Part shown: piece after piece, positions 45,101-52,474 of the stretch
Layout of the letters: each line of letters opens with the position of its first letter
Numbering within the stretch: position 1 is the stretch's first letter
Assembly: GCA_041748655.1 (NCBI GenBank)
Contig: JBGTCV010000105.1
Span: forward strand, 25,670-89,669
Direction of reading: 5' to 3'
Source: Leptofilum sp041748655
Lineage (GTDB): Bacteria > Chloroflexota > Anaerolineae > Promineifilales > Promineifilaceae
Length of the DNA stretch: 64,000 nucleotides
Notes under the pieces: generated by a model
Database searches by the model: none
Told to the model about the DNA's origin: nothing
The model's input: the letters and a program-made list of their open reading frames with translations, nothing else
Position numbers and translations under genes: made by a program

Positions 45101-45504
45101 ACGTTTTGGCGGATGTCGGTGCTGCCGCTGCCGTAGGCGCGGAAGTTGACCCGTTCTTCCGCCAGGAGGCTGCCTTCGCGCCAGGGGTGAAACCAGCGGG
45201 AGCCAAGGACGGGCACGATTTGGTCGGTGAAGGGGGTGAGACGGCCGTTTACCCGCTGCTGTACCTGCCCATCCAATACGGCATAGGTGGCGGCGTCCAG
45301 GCGACCAAACGCTTTCAGTCGCAGGTCGCTGGTATCTGGGTCTGCCGCCAGTAGGGTACGGCGCAGGCCAAATTCCACGACCGTATTCACCAAAATGGGG
45401 CTGCTGGCCAGCATGGCGGTGGAAAGCAGCACGCCCAGGCTGAGGGTGAGCAAAATCTGCCAATGGCGGGCGGCGCGGCGCAAAATAAAGGCCCAAAACG
45501 TCAT
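42169..45504 (-). CDS. FtsX-like ABC transporter permease, very large
   Basis: 1111 residues, same architecture as the neighbour: helix at about 18-38, extracytoplasmic region (about 45-310), helices at about 315-420 (APLYFLTAEVVLLTLYYVIMVAALAVRQ, REFAVLQSRGAAPHQIFRIQG) and about 455-530, second extracytoplasmic region (about 560-960, longer than in the neighbour and beta-rich, with jelly-roll-like text), terminal helices (KQKEAIYGVLRSIGMSPGQLYGVLVLEQ) and the ending HQVLRVGEE. The enlarged outer domain probably binds the cargo or a partner such as a lipoprotein. Start ATG 45502-45504. It follows the anti-sigma gene by 66 bases. Confidence 0.9.
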   Translation of the reverse strand: MTFWAFILRRAARHWQILLTLSLGVLLSTAMLASSPILVNTVVEFGLRRTLLAADPDTSDLRLKAFGRLDAATYAVLDGQVQQRVNGRLTPFTDQIVPVLGSRWFHPWREGSLLAEERVNFRAYGSGSTDIRQNVTFLAGDWPSEAFAAPGVAAVVIGQEMADAYGLQIGDTLPVSVSNISGEPEFSLQISGIVQPIDGGDPYWFGPASPLRGQSDDRWLVQYAALVDKAAFFELIEAVMPAGSTHEYYWQVTIDPASLTSSQIPLLRTLLRMLREDLRPLTPSVTIDTGLDNVLVNFANQSTAVRAPLYFLTAEVVLLTLYYVIMVAALAVRQVEREFAVLQSRGAAPHQIFRIQGGEALLISGVALFSGPFLGLALVRSMTLFGPLADVGEPGWGLGLPAIAWLAAAVGAVASIVGLMLPVGQSVRRTIVNYQQDTNRVTEAPFWQRYYLDVFVLAIGLVLLWRLHYFGGIVGGGTTRPQVDWLLLLSPLALLVGAGTILLRVFPLLLSFLAAIARRGRGLVANLAMLQAARNPTHVARLVLLLTLAIALGILSTGINATLDASELERAQYAAGSDIRLESRRTLPLFEVATLPGVEQASGLWRSRGSLTLGREFLRFDVLAIDPESFGAMTHYRDDFAKEPMPILLDRLALADVTVQPVVPLPGQPARLGLWVWSGPDPEGVTGAVPRGDSDLDRIYLEAKLSTAQQDTFLLELTSDETGYPADGWRYFEGVLPQLPESGYPLGLHSLWLRNQTIVVGNFNRATSAQMRLAIDTLTVTDGVSGETAVTYDFDTLTEVWRSTNPGSSIGYDSRQVRTGAGSQSLSLNLGPLGLVGFMLANPLPLTTPLPALASPAFLEKAQAEVGQTLNLTVNSQSVRFEIVGVVNYFPTLYEDLNAGYLVTNRLLMLDNFNTLTSQPMNNNEVILAVDTAVSPQTVSAAALSNLSGVRESIEQEAVRLTIKADPMALGLRSVTLFGYLLTTALSLVGFATHFYLSAKQKEAIYGVLRSIGMSPGQLYGVLVLEQVVLILAGLAIGTALGVMLNQITLPGLPITFGDRPPTPPFIARNDWTAVIQIYVTLAIAFFISLGIATLLLWRTKLHQVLRVGEE

Positions 45505-45570
45505 CGGGTGGCTCCGTCTGGTTGGGTTGAAGGGTGGGTTGGCAACAAACTAATCATAATGGGCAGCGGC

Positions 45571-46479
45571 CTAACGGAGTAAACAGGAGTTGATGGCTGG
45601 AATGCGGGTAAAAGTGGCGAACCAGTCGCCCCGCACCTGCCGCATTTTAATTTCGCCTACCCAATATTGGTAATACCAGATGTCAACGGCCGTCATTGTG
45701 GCTAACGAAATGGGTCGGCGCGTAAATTCAAAATGGGCGATGGCCTCGCTTTGGGGGCAGCGATTGCCCAGGCGCAGCCAGGTTTCAACGGTAGGCTGCC
45801 GGGCTGCACCCAACCCCACAAACAGATTATGCAGGTAAGCCGATTCTTGTGTCAGCGCGGCGGTCACAATGGTGGCGGCAAGCTGCTCCGGCGTTTGGCC
45901 CGGCGCAGCGGCGACCCAGCTGTCTGAGGCGTTGAAACGGCCGTTGCGGGCACGCTCTCCAGGTGGGGCAGCGGGTTTCGGTTCGGGGCTGGCGGGGGCT
46001 GTGGTGGGAACGGCCGTTGGTTCTGGCGTTGGCGCTTCGGGCACGGTGGTCGTTTCGCCAGCGATGGGCGTGTCGTCGGTTGGGCTGGCCAGGGATGGCA
46101 GCCAGAAGCTGCCAAACAAGAAGCTGCCCGCCAACAGCATCAGCAGGGCGGCAGCGGCCATGCCCAGCCGCATAACTTGCCCGGTGCGCTGCCAGACCAG
46201 GCTGCGCCGCATCCGCCGGTACAGCTGCCGCTGCACGCGGAGGGAAGCGTCGTGGGAAAGGCGGGGTTGGAAGCGGTCGGCCTCGTCTTGCAAATCGGCG
46301 TCCAGCAGGCGGGCTTCGTGTACCAGTTGGGCGCAGCGGTTGCAATGGGTCAGGTGGGTTTGGATCTGGTGGTGCTGAACGGCCGTTAGTTCATGACGCA
46401 GATAGCCAGGCAGCAGCTGCTGTACCTGAGTGCAACCCTTTTTTGATTCAGTTGTGACGCTGCTTTTTTGCTCAGTCAC
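45571..46479 (-). CDS. Membrane anti-sigma factor with zinc-binding N-terminus
   Basis: 302 residues. The N-terminal cytoplasmic part has LPGYLRHELTAVQHHQIQTHLTHCNRC, the Hx3Cx2C zinc anti-sigma (ZAS/zf-HC2) motif. One membrane helix at about 105-125 (GMAAAALLMLLAGSFLFGSFW) is followed by a Pro/Thr/Ala-rich spacer (about 130-175) and an outer domain with many Trp residues (about 190-302). It should hold the neighbouring ECF sigma factor inactive at the membrane. It lies after the sigma gene on the same strand, the usual order, with a large hairpin between them. Confidence 0.88.
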   Translation of the reverse strand: MTEQKSSVTTESKKGCTQVQQLLPGYLRHELTAVQHHQIQTHLTHCNRCAQLVHEARLLDADLQDEADRFQPRLSHDASLRVQRQLYRRMRRSLVWQRTGQVMRLGMAAAALLMLLAGSFLFGSFWLPSLASPTDDTPIAGETTTVPEAPTPEPTAVPTTAPASPEPKPAAPPGERARNGRFNASDSWVAAAPGQTPEQLAATIVTAALTQESAYLHNLFVGLGAARQPTVETWLRLGNRCPQSEAIAHFEFTRRPISLATMTAVDIWYYQYWVGEIKMRQVRGDWFATFTRIPAINSCLLR

Positions 46480-46500
46480 GATTCTAATTAACCTCGCTTG

Positions 46501-46594
46501 TAACGACTACTAAGCCTCTCTGGAGATTGGGCCAATTTGTGGCCGCCACTGCCCCAATCACAGAGAAAATTGGCCCAATCTGGCTGAGTAGTTA
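46501..46594. repeat. Long stem-loop between sigma and anti-sigma genes
   Basis: AGATTGGGCCAATTT (46524-46538) pairs exactly with 46567-46581; outside it TAACGACTACTAAGCC pairs with GGCTGAGTAGTTA, with small bulges. Total span 94 bases, immediately after the sigma stop codon. It could limit read-through so that sigma exceeds anti-sigma, or protect the sigma message. Confidence 0.7.
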
Positions 46595-47152
46595 ACCTCG
46601 CTTAAGCGCTGGCGATGGCTCTGCCTGGAGCTGTTCGCGCAGCCGCTGGCGGGCGGTATTGAGCCGGGAGTAAACGACGCTGACGCGCACACCCAAAATA
46701 TCGGCCACCTCGGCGCAGGAAAGCTGCTCGTGGTAATGCAAGATGAGCGGCAGCCGGTGATTGTCGTCCAGTTGGGTGTTAATGAGCGTCCACAGCTGCT
46801 GCGATTCCTGTCGCTGGTTCACCTCGTCCGGGACGTTATGATGGCTGGCGCGGCCGCGCAGCCACTCTAGAGAAAGCGCCCGGCGCACTTTGCGGCGGCG
46901 CAGCTTGTCGCGACAAACGTTCACCACGATGGCGGTAAGCCAGGTTTTAAAGGTTGATTGTCCCTGGTACTGCTTAATCTGCTCAAAAATGCGCAGGAAA
47001 ACGTCCTGGACAGCGTCTTCGGCGTCCTGCTCGTTTTGCAAGATGGTGAGGGCGAGGCGGTAAACGGCCGTTTCCTGCTGCTGAAACAGTTCAGAAAAGG
47101 CGGCCAACTCACCCTGCTGACACCGCTGTACCAGATTGTCCAGATGCAACAT
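46592..47152 (-). CDS. ECF-type RNA polymerase sigma factor
   Basis: 186 residues, ATG with GGAG upstream. Region 2: AVYRLALTILQNEQDAEDAVQDVFLRIFEQI, then STFKTWLTAIVVNVCRDKLRRRK. Region 4: LPLILHYHEQLSCAEVADILGVRVSVVYSRLNTARQRLREQL. Full ECF length without extra domain. It heads a same-strand cluster (anti-sigma, two permeases, ATPase) and likely switches it on after an envelope signal relayed by the anti-sigma. I did not find a convincing ECF promoter in the 184-base gap upstream. Confidence 0.94.
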   Translation of the reverse strand: MLHLDNLVQRCQQGELAAFSELFQQQETAVYRLALTILQNEQDAEDAVQDVFLRIFEQIKQYQGQSTFKTWLTAIVVNVCRDKLRRRKVRRALSLEWLRGRASHHNVPDEVNQRQESQQLWTLINTQLDDNHRLPLILHYHEQLSCAEVADILGVRVSVVYSRLNTARQRLREQLQAEPSPALKRG

Positions 47153-47336
47153 GCCTGCTCCAAAAATTTATTGCTGGTTAATTAGACGCATGAGGGTAAT
47201 TATTTTTGATGGGAAATGCAAAAAGTGGTGACAAAGTGACAAAAATAGGGGTTTTGGGATGATATTTGTATAGCAAACATTTGTCCGCTATATGTTAAAA
47301 TCTCCGCCATCTTGTCAACCATTTTGAGGGAGATCC

Positions 47337-48641
47337 ATGATGCCAAAATTTACCCACCTTACTGCTCTATGCTGTCTGTTTTTGCTGTTTGGCTGCCGGG
47401 AGGCACCGGCGGCAGAAATTGCAGCGGCAACGGCCGTTCCTACCGAAGTGGCTGCGGAAACGGCCGTACCTACCAACACCGCCGCACCCACCGCCACGAC
47501 TGCCTCAACCGAGGTACCGACAGAAACAGCCACGGCGACAGAATCACCCACACCGACCACAGAACCCACGGCTACCAACACCACAGCCCCCACAGAAATC
47601 CCGCCAACAGACACCCCAACGGCCGTGTCAACCGCCGCACACACGGCGACGACTTCTGCCGCTGCCCCGCCCCCGGCTCCCGTTTCGGCCCCGCCGCCCG
47701 CCCCAGCGCCAGCTGGCCCTAACTTGCTCTCGAATCCGGGCTTTGAGGTTGGCTACCAGCCCTGGGAAAGCCCCAACGGCAACACCCATTTTTCGTTTCA
47801 TACGGCAGACAGCCAACCGCTGTTCATTCATTCTGGCTTGCGTTCCCTCAAGGGTGCCAGCCGCATCTGGCAGCGGGTGAGTAACGACATCACAGCTGGT
47901 ACTACCTACCGGACTGGCGGCTGGTTTAAGGTTTGGTCCAGCACGCAGGAAGATCGCAGCATTTCGGTGAACCCGGCGGACATTCGGGGGCGTATTTGTC
48001 TGAACTCGTTTGGGGATGATGCGATCGATTTGCCCACGACGGTTTGTTCAGGTTGGGTACGGCCGTTGGACGTATGGCAGTTTATTTCCGTTGACGCCGT
48101 GGCCTCCAACGACCGCGTGACGGTGATTCTTCAAGTTGCCCTCTTCAACAATGACAACAAAGCGATTCATATCGAACCTTTATGGGATGACATTACTCTG
48201 GGCACAGCCCCCTCCGCCGCCACAGCCACACCACCCCCCGCTGCCCAACCGGTACGGCCGAATCCCGTAGCCTTCAGTCCCACCGCCCTGCGCGACAGCA
48301 TGAATAGTGCGCGCTCCGCCATCGAGCAGGCGGGCGGTTTGCTCGACCGCCTTTTCAACGGGGAACCAGGCACCTGCACTGAGTACCAGAGCTACTACGA
48401 CAACGCCATTCGCAGTGCCACCTACAGCGGCGTGCCGGACGATTGGGCGGGCATCTACAACGATTACATCTTTGCCGTAGAAAACTTCCTGGCGACCAAT
48501 CAGAGTATTGATGCATTGTGCGATGGTGGCGGCGGCGTATTAAGCGCCCTCAACTATGGCGCGGCCCGCACCGGCATCAACGACAGCCTGAACCGGTTGG
48601 TTCCCGCGATTGAAGCGGCTAATGCCAAATTAGGAGGATAG
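47337..48641 (+). CDS. Pro/Thr-rich lipoprotein with carbohydrate-binding-like domain
   Basis: 434 residues, ATG with GAGGGAG five bases upstream. Signal peptide ends LLFGC with lipid-modified C20. Residues about 25-125 are a Pro/Thr/Ala repeat linker (APTATTASTEVPTE and similar), likely extended outside the cell. Residues about 128-290 begin NLLSNPGFEVGYQPWESPNG, the usual entry of jelly-roll carbohydrate-binding modules. The last 120 residues are helical with two cysteine-containing stretches (GEPGTCTEYQSYYDNA, SIDALCDGGGG). It is divergent from the ECF sigma gene across a 184-base gap and could be part of the same envelope response. Three palindrome copies lie in the signal and linker coding part. 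Confidence 0.85.
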   Translation: MMPKFTHLTALCCLFLLFGCREAPAAEIAAATAVPTEVAAETAVPTNTAAPTATTASTEVPTETATATESPTPTTEPTATNTTAPTEIPPTDTPTAVSTAAHTATTSAAAPPPAPVSAPPPAPAPAGPNLLSNPGFEVGYQPWESPNGNTHFSFHTADSQPLFIHSGLRSLKGASRIWQRVSNDITAGTTYRTGGWFKVWSSTQEDRSISVNPADIRGRICLNSFGDDAIDLPTTVCSGWVRPLDVWQFISVDAVASNDRVTVILQVALFNNDNKAIHIEPLWDDITLGTAPSAATATPPPAAQPVRPNPVAFSPTALRDSMNSARSAIEQAGGLLDRLFNGEPGTCTEYQSYYDNAIRSATYSGVPDDWAGIYNDYIFAVENFLATNQSIDALCDGGGGVLSALNYGAARTGINDSLNRLVPAIEAANAKLGG

Positions 48642-48753
48642 CGGTTGGCGGAGGCCATTTGTTTTGGTCGAGGCGATACCGCGCCGTCCGCCCCTATGGG
48701 TGGTTGCCGTGGCAAAGGAAAACGGCCGTTTCTTGTAAAATAATGGGGAAATG

Positions 48754-48821
48754 GTAGGGGCGACCCTTGTGGTCGCCCTCTTATGGTCGCGATCTTGGGC
48801 AGGCACAAGGCCTGCCCCTAC
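48754..48821. repeat. Dispersed GTAGGGGCGACC hairpin repeat
   Basis: GTAGGGGCGACCCTTGTGG ... GGCCTGCCCCTAC. Same family as 37169-37224. It lies between the lipoprotein gene and the VWA gene, which converge. Confidence 0.65.
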
Positions 48822-48843
48822 ATGAGCTACCATGTTGTGATTA

Positions 48844-50220
48844 TCAGGTGTCGGCGAGGAGGCGGTCTACGGCCGTTGCCAGCTGCGCCAGATTCCGCAC
48901 CACGCTGACGGTGTCACACACAGGATAATATTCCAGCATGTCGCTGTCGCCGGTGCCCCATTGGCGCTGGTGCTCGGGGTTGAACCAGACCAGCCTTTTG
49001 GCCCGCCGCTGCAAATCTTTCATCAAATCAATGCGCGGCGATTTGTAGTTGTTGCGCCCATCCCCCAAAATGACGACGGTGGTACGGCCGTCTACCGAGT
49101 CCAGCCAATGGTTGTAAAACGAATTTAAACTGTTGCCCAAATCGGTGGCGTAATAGCCGGGGGGGATGTCGTACAGCACTTTGGTCACTGCGTCGGCGGC
49201 GCGGCTGCCGGAGAGAACGACGCTGATTTCATGCATGTCGGCGTTGAAGGCGAAGCTGCGGGCCTTCGCCACCTGGTCTTGCAGCTCATACGTCAGCCGC
49301 AGCATAAATTCGGCCACCGCCCGCATCGAGGTGGAGACATCACAAATGAGCACCAGGCTGGGCTTCAGCTTCTTCTTCTTGAACTTTAGCTCAATCGGCA
49401 CGCCGCCATTCCTCAGATTGGCGCGAATGGTGCCTTTGGAGTCGAATTTCCCCTTGTTGCCTCGCTTGCGCCGCAGGGCCACCCGGCTGCGCATTTGCGT
49501 CACCAGCCGCTGCACCTCTTTGCGCAGCTGATTGGCGTCCTCTTCTGTCAGGGATTGCAGAGGCTTGTTCATCAGGTCAGAGCCGTGCAAATCGTCGGGG
49601 CGATTGGCCCGCTGTTCGGCAATCTGCTGCCCCACCTGCTGGGCCACCTGCTCCGCCAGCGCTTCCCGGTTGGCTTCCACCACCCCCATCAGCTTTTCGA
49701 TGGCGTCCTGGCTCATGCCCATCTCTTGCAGCCGTTCGTACAGCTGCTGCATCTGCTCTTCCAGGTGGGAAAAACCCATCTGCTGCAGCATGCGCCGGGT
49801 AACCCAGCGAGCTTCCTGCGGATTGTTGGCCCACTCCACGCCAGCCCGGCGGGCCATCTCTTCCAGCTCTTCTTTGGTAGGACCGTCGCCGCTGGAAAGC
49901 CAGTCGAGCAGCTGCTGCATACGGCCGCTCAACGCACTCAGCGCTGCCTGAAGCATTTGCTGATCTTCCGGGCTCATATCTTCTATGGCGTTTTGCAGGG
50001 GTGGCCCCCCGCTGCCAAAGTAGAGCGGAAACAGCTCTGCGAAGGCGGCAAAATCATCGGACTCTTTGATGAGGGTAGCCCGCAGCGAAGAGCGGAAAAC
50101 CTCTTTGTCGGTGATGCCCAGCGATTCCACCGCGTGCAGGGCATCGACCGATTCCGCCAGCGAAATCCGCACGCCTGCGGCACGTAAACCTCGGATGAAT
50201 TCTACAACTCGCTTGTCCAT
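48844..50220 (-). CDS. VWA domain protein, CoxE-like
   Basis: 458 residues, ATG with GGAG upstream. A helical N-terminal region (FIRGLRAAGVRISLAESVDALHAVESLG) typical of CoxE-like proteins, a glutamine-rich helical middle, and a C-terminal von Willebrand A domain with DVSTSM (MIDAS motif DxSxS), ATDLGNSLNSF and VILGDGRNN. Such proteins pair with MoxR-type ATPases as chaperones that insert metal cofactors or activate enzymes. Its partner MoxR gene is directly upstream. No CO dehydrogenase or methanol dehydrogenase genes are nearby, so the client is unknown. Confidence 0.88.
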   Translation of the reverse strand: MDKRVVEFIRGLRAAGVRISLAESVDALHAVESLGITDKEVFRSSLRATLIKESDDFAAFAELFPLYFGSGGPPLQNAIEDMSPEDQQMLQAALSALSGRMQQLLDWLSSGDGPTKEELEEMARRAGVEWANNPQEARWVTRRMLQQMGFSHLEEQMQQLYERLQEMGMSQDAIEKLMGVVEANREALAEQVAQQVGQQIAEQRANRPDDLHGSDLMNKPLQSLTEEDANQLRKEVQRLVTQMRSRVALRRKRGNKGKFDSKGTIRANLRNGGVPIELKFKKKKLKPSLVLICDVSTSMRAVAEFMLRLTYELQDQVAKARSFAFNADMHEISVVLSGSRAADAVTKVLYDIPPGYYATDLGNSLNSFYNHWLDSVDGRTTVVILGDGRNNYKSPRIDLMKDLQRRAKRLVWFNPEHQRQWGTGDSDMLEYYPVCDTVSVVRNLAQLATAVDRLLADT

Positions 50221-50237
50221 CTGCTTTCTCCAAAAGC

Positions 50238-50283
50238 CAGTAATCAGTAATCGGTTATCCGTAATCGGTTTACCGATTACCGT
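50238..50283. repeat. Tandem 'TAATCGGT' repeat
   Basis: CAGTAATCAGTAATCGG, TTATCCGTAATCGG, TTTACCGATTACCGTTCACCG: direct and inverted copies of one short word, in the 63 bases between the VWA and MoxR genes. Confidence 0.6.
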
Positions 50284-51216
50284 TCACCGATTATAACGGC
50301 CGTATCTCCCCCCATCCCCTTCGCCACCCATCATGCGTCGCGCTTTTTGCACGTCGGCTTCATACTTTAGTAAGACGGTGAGGGTGTTGGTGAGCGTCTT
50401 TTCATCAATTGAGCTGGCGTTGAGCGTCACGAGGGCGCGGGCCCAATCCAGCGTTTCGCTGATGCTGGGCATCTTGCGCAAATCCATATTGCGCAGCTGG
50501 TTAACCACGGCTACGGCCTGCCGGGCCAGCTCCGGCTCCAGATTTGGCACCTTGAGCCGCACAATTTCCAGTTCGGCATCTTGCGTGGGGTAATCGACGT
50601 GGAGGTAAAGGCAGCGCCGCTTGAGCGCCTCGCTGAGTTCGCGGGTATTGTTGCTGGTGAGCAGCACCATCGGTTGATGCTTCGCTTTGATGGTGCCCAG
50701 TTCCGGTACGCTCACCTGAAAATCGCTCAGCACTTCCAGCAGAAACGCTTCAAACTCCACATCGGCGCGATCAATTTCGTCGATGAGCAGCACGACAGGT
50801 TCGTCTGCGGTGAGGGCGGAGAGTAGGGGACGGGGGAGCAGGAAGTTTTCGGAGAAAAAGACATCTTCTTCCTGGGCCAGCCGTTGGGCGGCTTCGGCCA
50901 GGGAGTTGACATCCCCCAGGACGTTGCGCAAGGTGTCGCGCAGCAGCTGGGTGTACAGCATCTGCTTGGCATATTCCCACTCGTAGAGCGCCTTGCTTTC
51001 GTCCAGCCCTTCGTAACATTGCAGGCGAATGAGCGGCATACCGGTGGACAGCGCCCACGCTTTGGCCAGCTCGGTTTTGCCAACGCCAGCGGGTCCTTCA
51101 GCCAGAATGGGTTTGCAGAGGGCATGAGCCAGGTAAACAACGGTCCCTATTTCTTCAGAAGCGATGTACTGCTGCTGCCCAAGCTTGTGGCGCACATCGG
51201 CAATATCTTTGAACAT
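50284..51216 (-). CDS. MoxR-family AAA ATPase
   Basis: 310 residues from ATG 51214-51216 (GGAG upstream; a longer reading adds 15 residues of poor quality). AEGPAGVGKTELAKAWA (Walker A), LLIDEIDRADVEFEAFLLE (Walker B), LTSNNTRELSEALKRRCLYL (sensor 1 and arginine finger) and the lid DWARALVTLNA define the MoxR/CoxD-like subgroup. Acts with the VWA protein of the next gene, 63 bases downstream. Confidence 0.93.
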   Translation of the reverse strand: MFKDIADVRHKLGQQQYIASEEIGTVVYLAHALCKPILAEGPAGVGKTELAKAWALSTGMPLIRLQCYEGLDESKALYEWEYAKQMLYTQLLRDTLRNVLGDVNSLAEAAQRLAQEEDVFFSENFLLPRPLLSALTADEPVVLLIDEIDRADVEFEAFLLEVLSDFQVSVPELGTIKAKHQPMVLLTSNNTRELSEALKRRCLYLHVDYPTQDAELEIVRLKVPNLEPELARQAVAVVNQLRNMDLRKMPSISETLDWARALVTLNASSIDEKTLTNTLTVLLKYEADVQKARRMMGGEGDGGRYGRYNR

Positions 51217-51370
51217 GCTGTTTTCTCCATTTTTAAATAGCAAGACAACGGCCGTTTTCACGTTTTTGGTTTATCAGCCGCACATCGAATCGGTAGGGTT
51301 GCTGCCTGCCAGCAACAATTTCATTGTAAGACGGATCGGACGAAACGTAAAGATGGTTCTAGGAAACGGC

Positions 51371-52303
51371 TCATGTTGTGCCCAGGTTGTAGGTGAGGCT
51401 GTAGCTGCTGCTGACGGTGCGGAAGCCCAGCTTTTGGTAAAGATCGATGGCAATCTGGTTGCTGGTCCATACGCCTAAGGAGACGGTTTGCACCTCCTGG
51501 TTTTGCAGCTGTTGCAGTGTGGTGGTGAGAAGGAAACGGCCGTATCCCATCCCCTGCTTCTTTTTAATGATGCCAATTGGCTCAATTTCTGCCATGTCTG
51601 GCTCCGGGAAGTGCAGCCAGACAAAACCGGCGGTCTGCCGGTCTACCACCAGCTTGTAAAGCGCATCTGTTGATTCCCAGGTGGCAGCCACTTCGGCGCT
51701 GGTGTACGCCTGGAACCAGGGCATACCGCGAAAGCAGCGTTCGTACAGGGCGGGTAGGGTGCGAACGGCCGTTGCCCGGTCTAGCGGCTTCAGTTTGCCC
51801 GGCAGATCAGACGGTGAGAGCTGGGCGGCGGGCAAATTATCCAGCCGCATCGTCCATTCCTCATGCTCCAGAGTGAACTGGTGCCGCTGCAAAAAACGGG
51901 CGGTGGGCGTATCCAGGCTGGGGACAGTGTAGGTGATTTCCTGAACCGCTTGCCCTGAGCGGCCCAACGGAGTTGGGCATGCCGTGGGGGCCGTTCCTGC
52001 CAACTCTTGCCGCATCGTGCGCCACAAATAGCTGCCTGCCCCCTGTCGCTGAAACTGGGGCGCGATGCCGCCGGCGAGCTGAAACAGGTGGGGCAAACCG
52101 GGCAGCGGCACCAGAGCGGCGTAGCCAATCGGCTGGTCTTGGTGGGTGATGGTCCAGAAACGGCCGTCTGTCTGGGCCATGAACCAGCTAATCTGGCTGG
52201 CGTCGATGGGGGTGTGCGGTTGGGAAACGGCCGTGGCAATGGCAGCCAGGGGCGCAACATCGGTTAAAGTAGGGGGACGTACCAGCCAGCGGGGGGTATT
52301 CAT
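51371..52303 (-). CDS. GNAT-family N-acetyltransferase, two GNAT-like halves
   Basis: 310 residues from ATG 52301-52303. N-terminal half: LAGGIAPQFQRQGAGSYLWR, an acetyl-CoA loop (Q-x2-G-x-G). C-terminal half: IGIIKKKQGMGYGRFLLTTTL (R/Q-x2-G-x-G/A) then LGVWTSNQIAIDLYQKLGF, the usual end of a GNAT domain. Two halves of this kind occur in mycothiol synthase-like and other tandem GNAT enzymes; substrate is unknown. A TATAAT box ends five bases before the ATG, so the message appears leaderless and the start is well supported. Confidence 0.85.
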   Translation of the reverse strand: MNTPRWLVRPPTLTDVAPLAAIATAVSQPHTPIDASQISWFMAQTDGRFWTITHQDQPIGYAALVPLPGLPHLFQLAGGIAPQFQRQGAGSYLWRTMRQELAGTAPTACPTPLGRSGQAVQEITYTVPSLDTPTARFLQRHQFTLEHEEWTMRLDNLPAAQLSPSDLPGKLKPLDRATAVRTLPALYERCFRGMPWFQAYTSAEVAATWESTDALYKLVVDRQTAGFVWLHFPEPDMAEIEPIGIIKKKQGMGYGRFLLTTTLQQLQNQEVQTVSLGVWTSNQIAIDLYQKLGFRTVSSSYSLTYNLGTT

Positions 52304-52308
52304 ACCCA

Positions 52309-52314
52309 ATTATA
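52309..52314 (-). promoter_or_regulatory. -10 element, leaderless start of the GNAT gene
   Basis: TATAAT on the - strand, five bases before the ATG at 52303. No clear -35 at 16-18 bases. Confidence 0.55.
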
Positions 52315-52361
52315 CAAACTTCTTGACCCATCTGCCGCAGAATGATAGAATTTTGCCCGTT

Positions 52362-52434
52362 GCCCCCATCGTCTAGGGGACCAGGACGTAGCCCTTTCAA
52401 GGCTAAGACCGGAGTTCGAATCTCCGTGGGGGCA
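52362..52434 (+). tRNA. tRNA-Glu (UUC anticodon)
   Basis: Acceptor arms GCCCCCA/TGGGGGC pair fully, the anticodon loop CTTTCAA sits on the stem TAGCC/GGCTA giving anticodon TTC, and the T arm is CGGAG-TTCGAAT-CTCCG. The D arm contains TCTAGGGGACCAGGA. Discriminator base A; CCA is not encoded. Followed directly by a terminator. Confidence 0.95.
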
Positions 52435-52440
52435 CAGAAA

Positions 52441-52470
52441 AAAAGACCAGCTACAGGCTGGTCTTTTTAT
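52441..52470 (+). terminator. Terminator of tRNA-Glu
   Basis: AAAAGACCAGC, five-base loop, GCTGGTCTTTT, then TAT. A second copy of this structure lies at 54071-54104. Confidence 0.9.
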
Positions 52471-52474
52471 TTGC

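Noticed and set aside
47400..47660. Repetitive ACC/GCC-rich stretch as a tandem repeat or CRISPR-like array
   Set aside because: It is the codon pattern of the Pro/Thr/Ala linker of a lipoprotein; no regular repeat-spacer unit.
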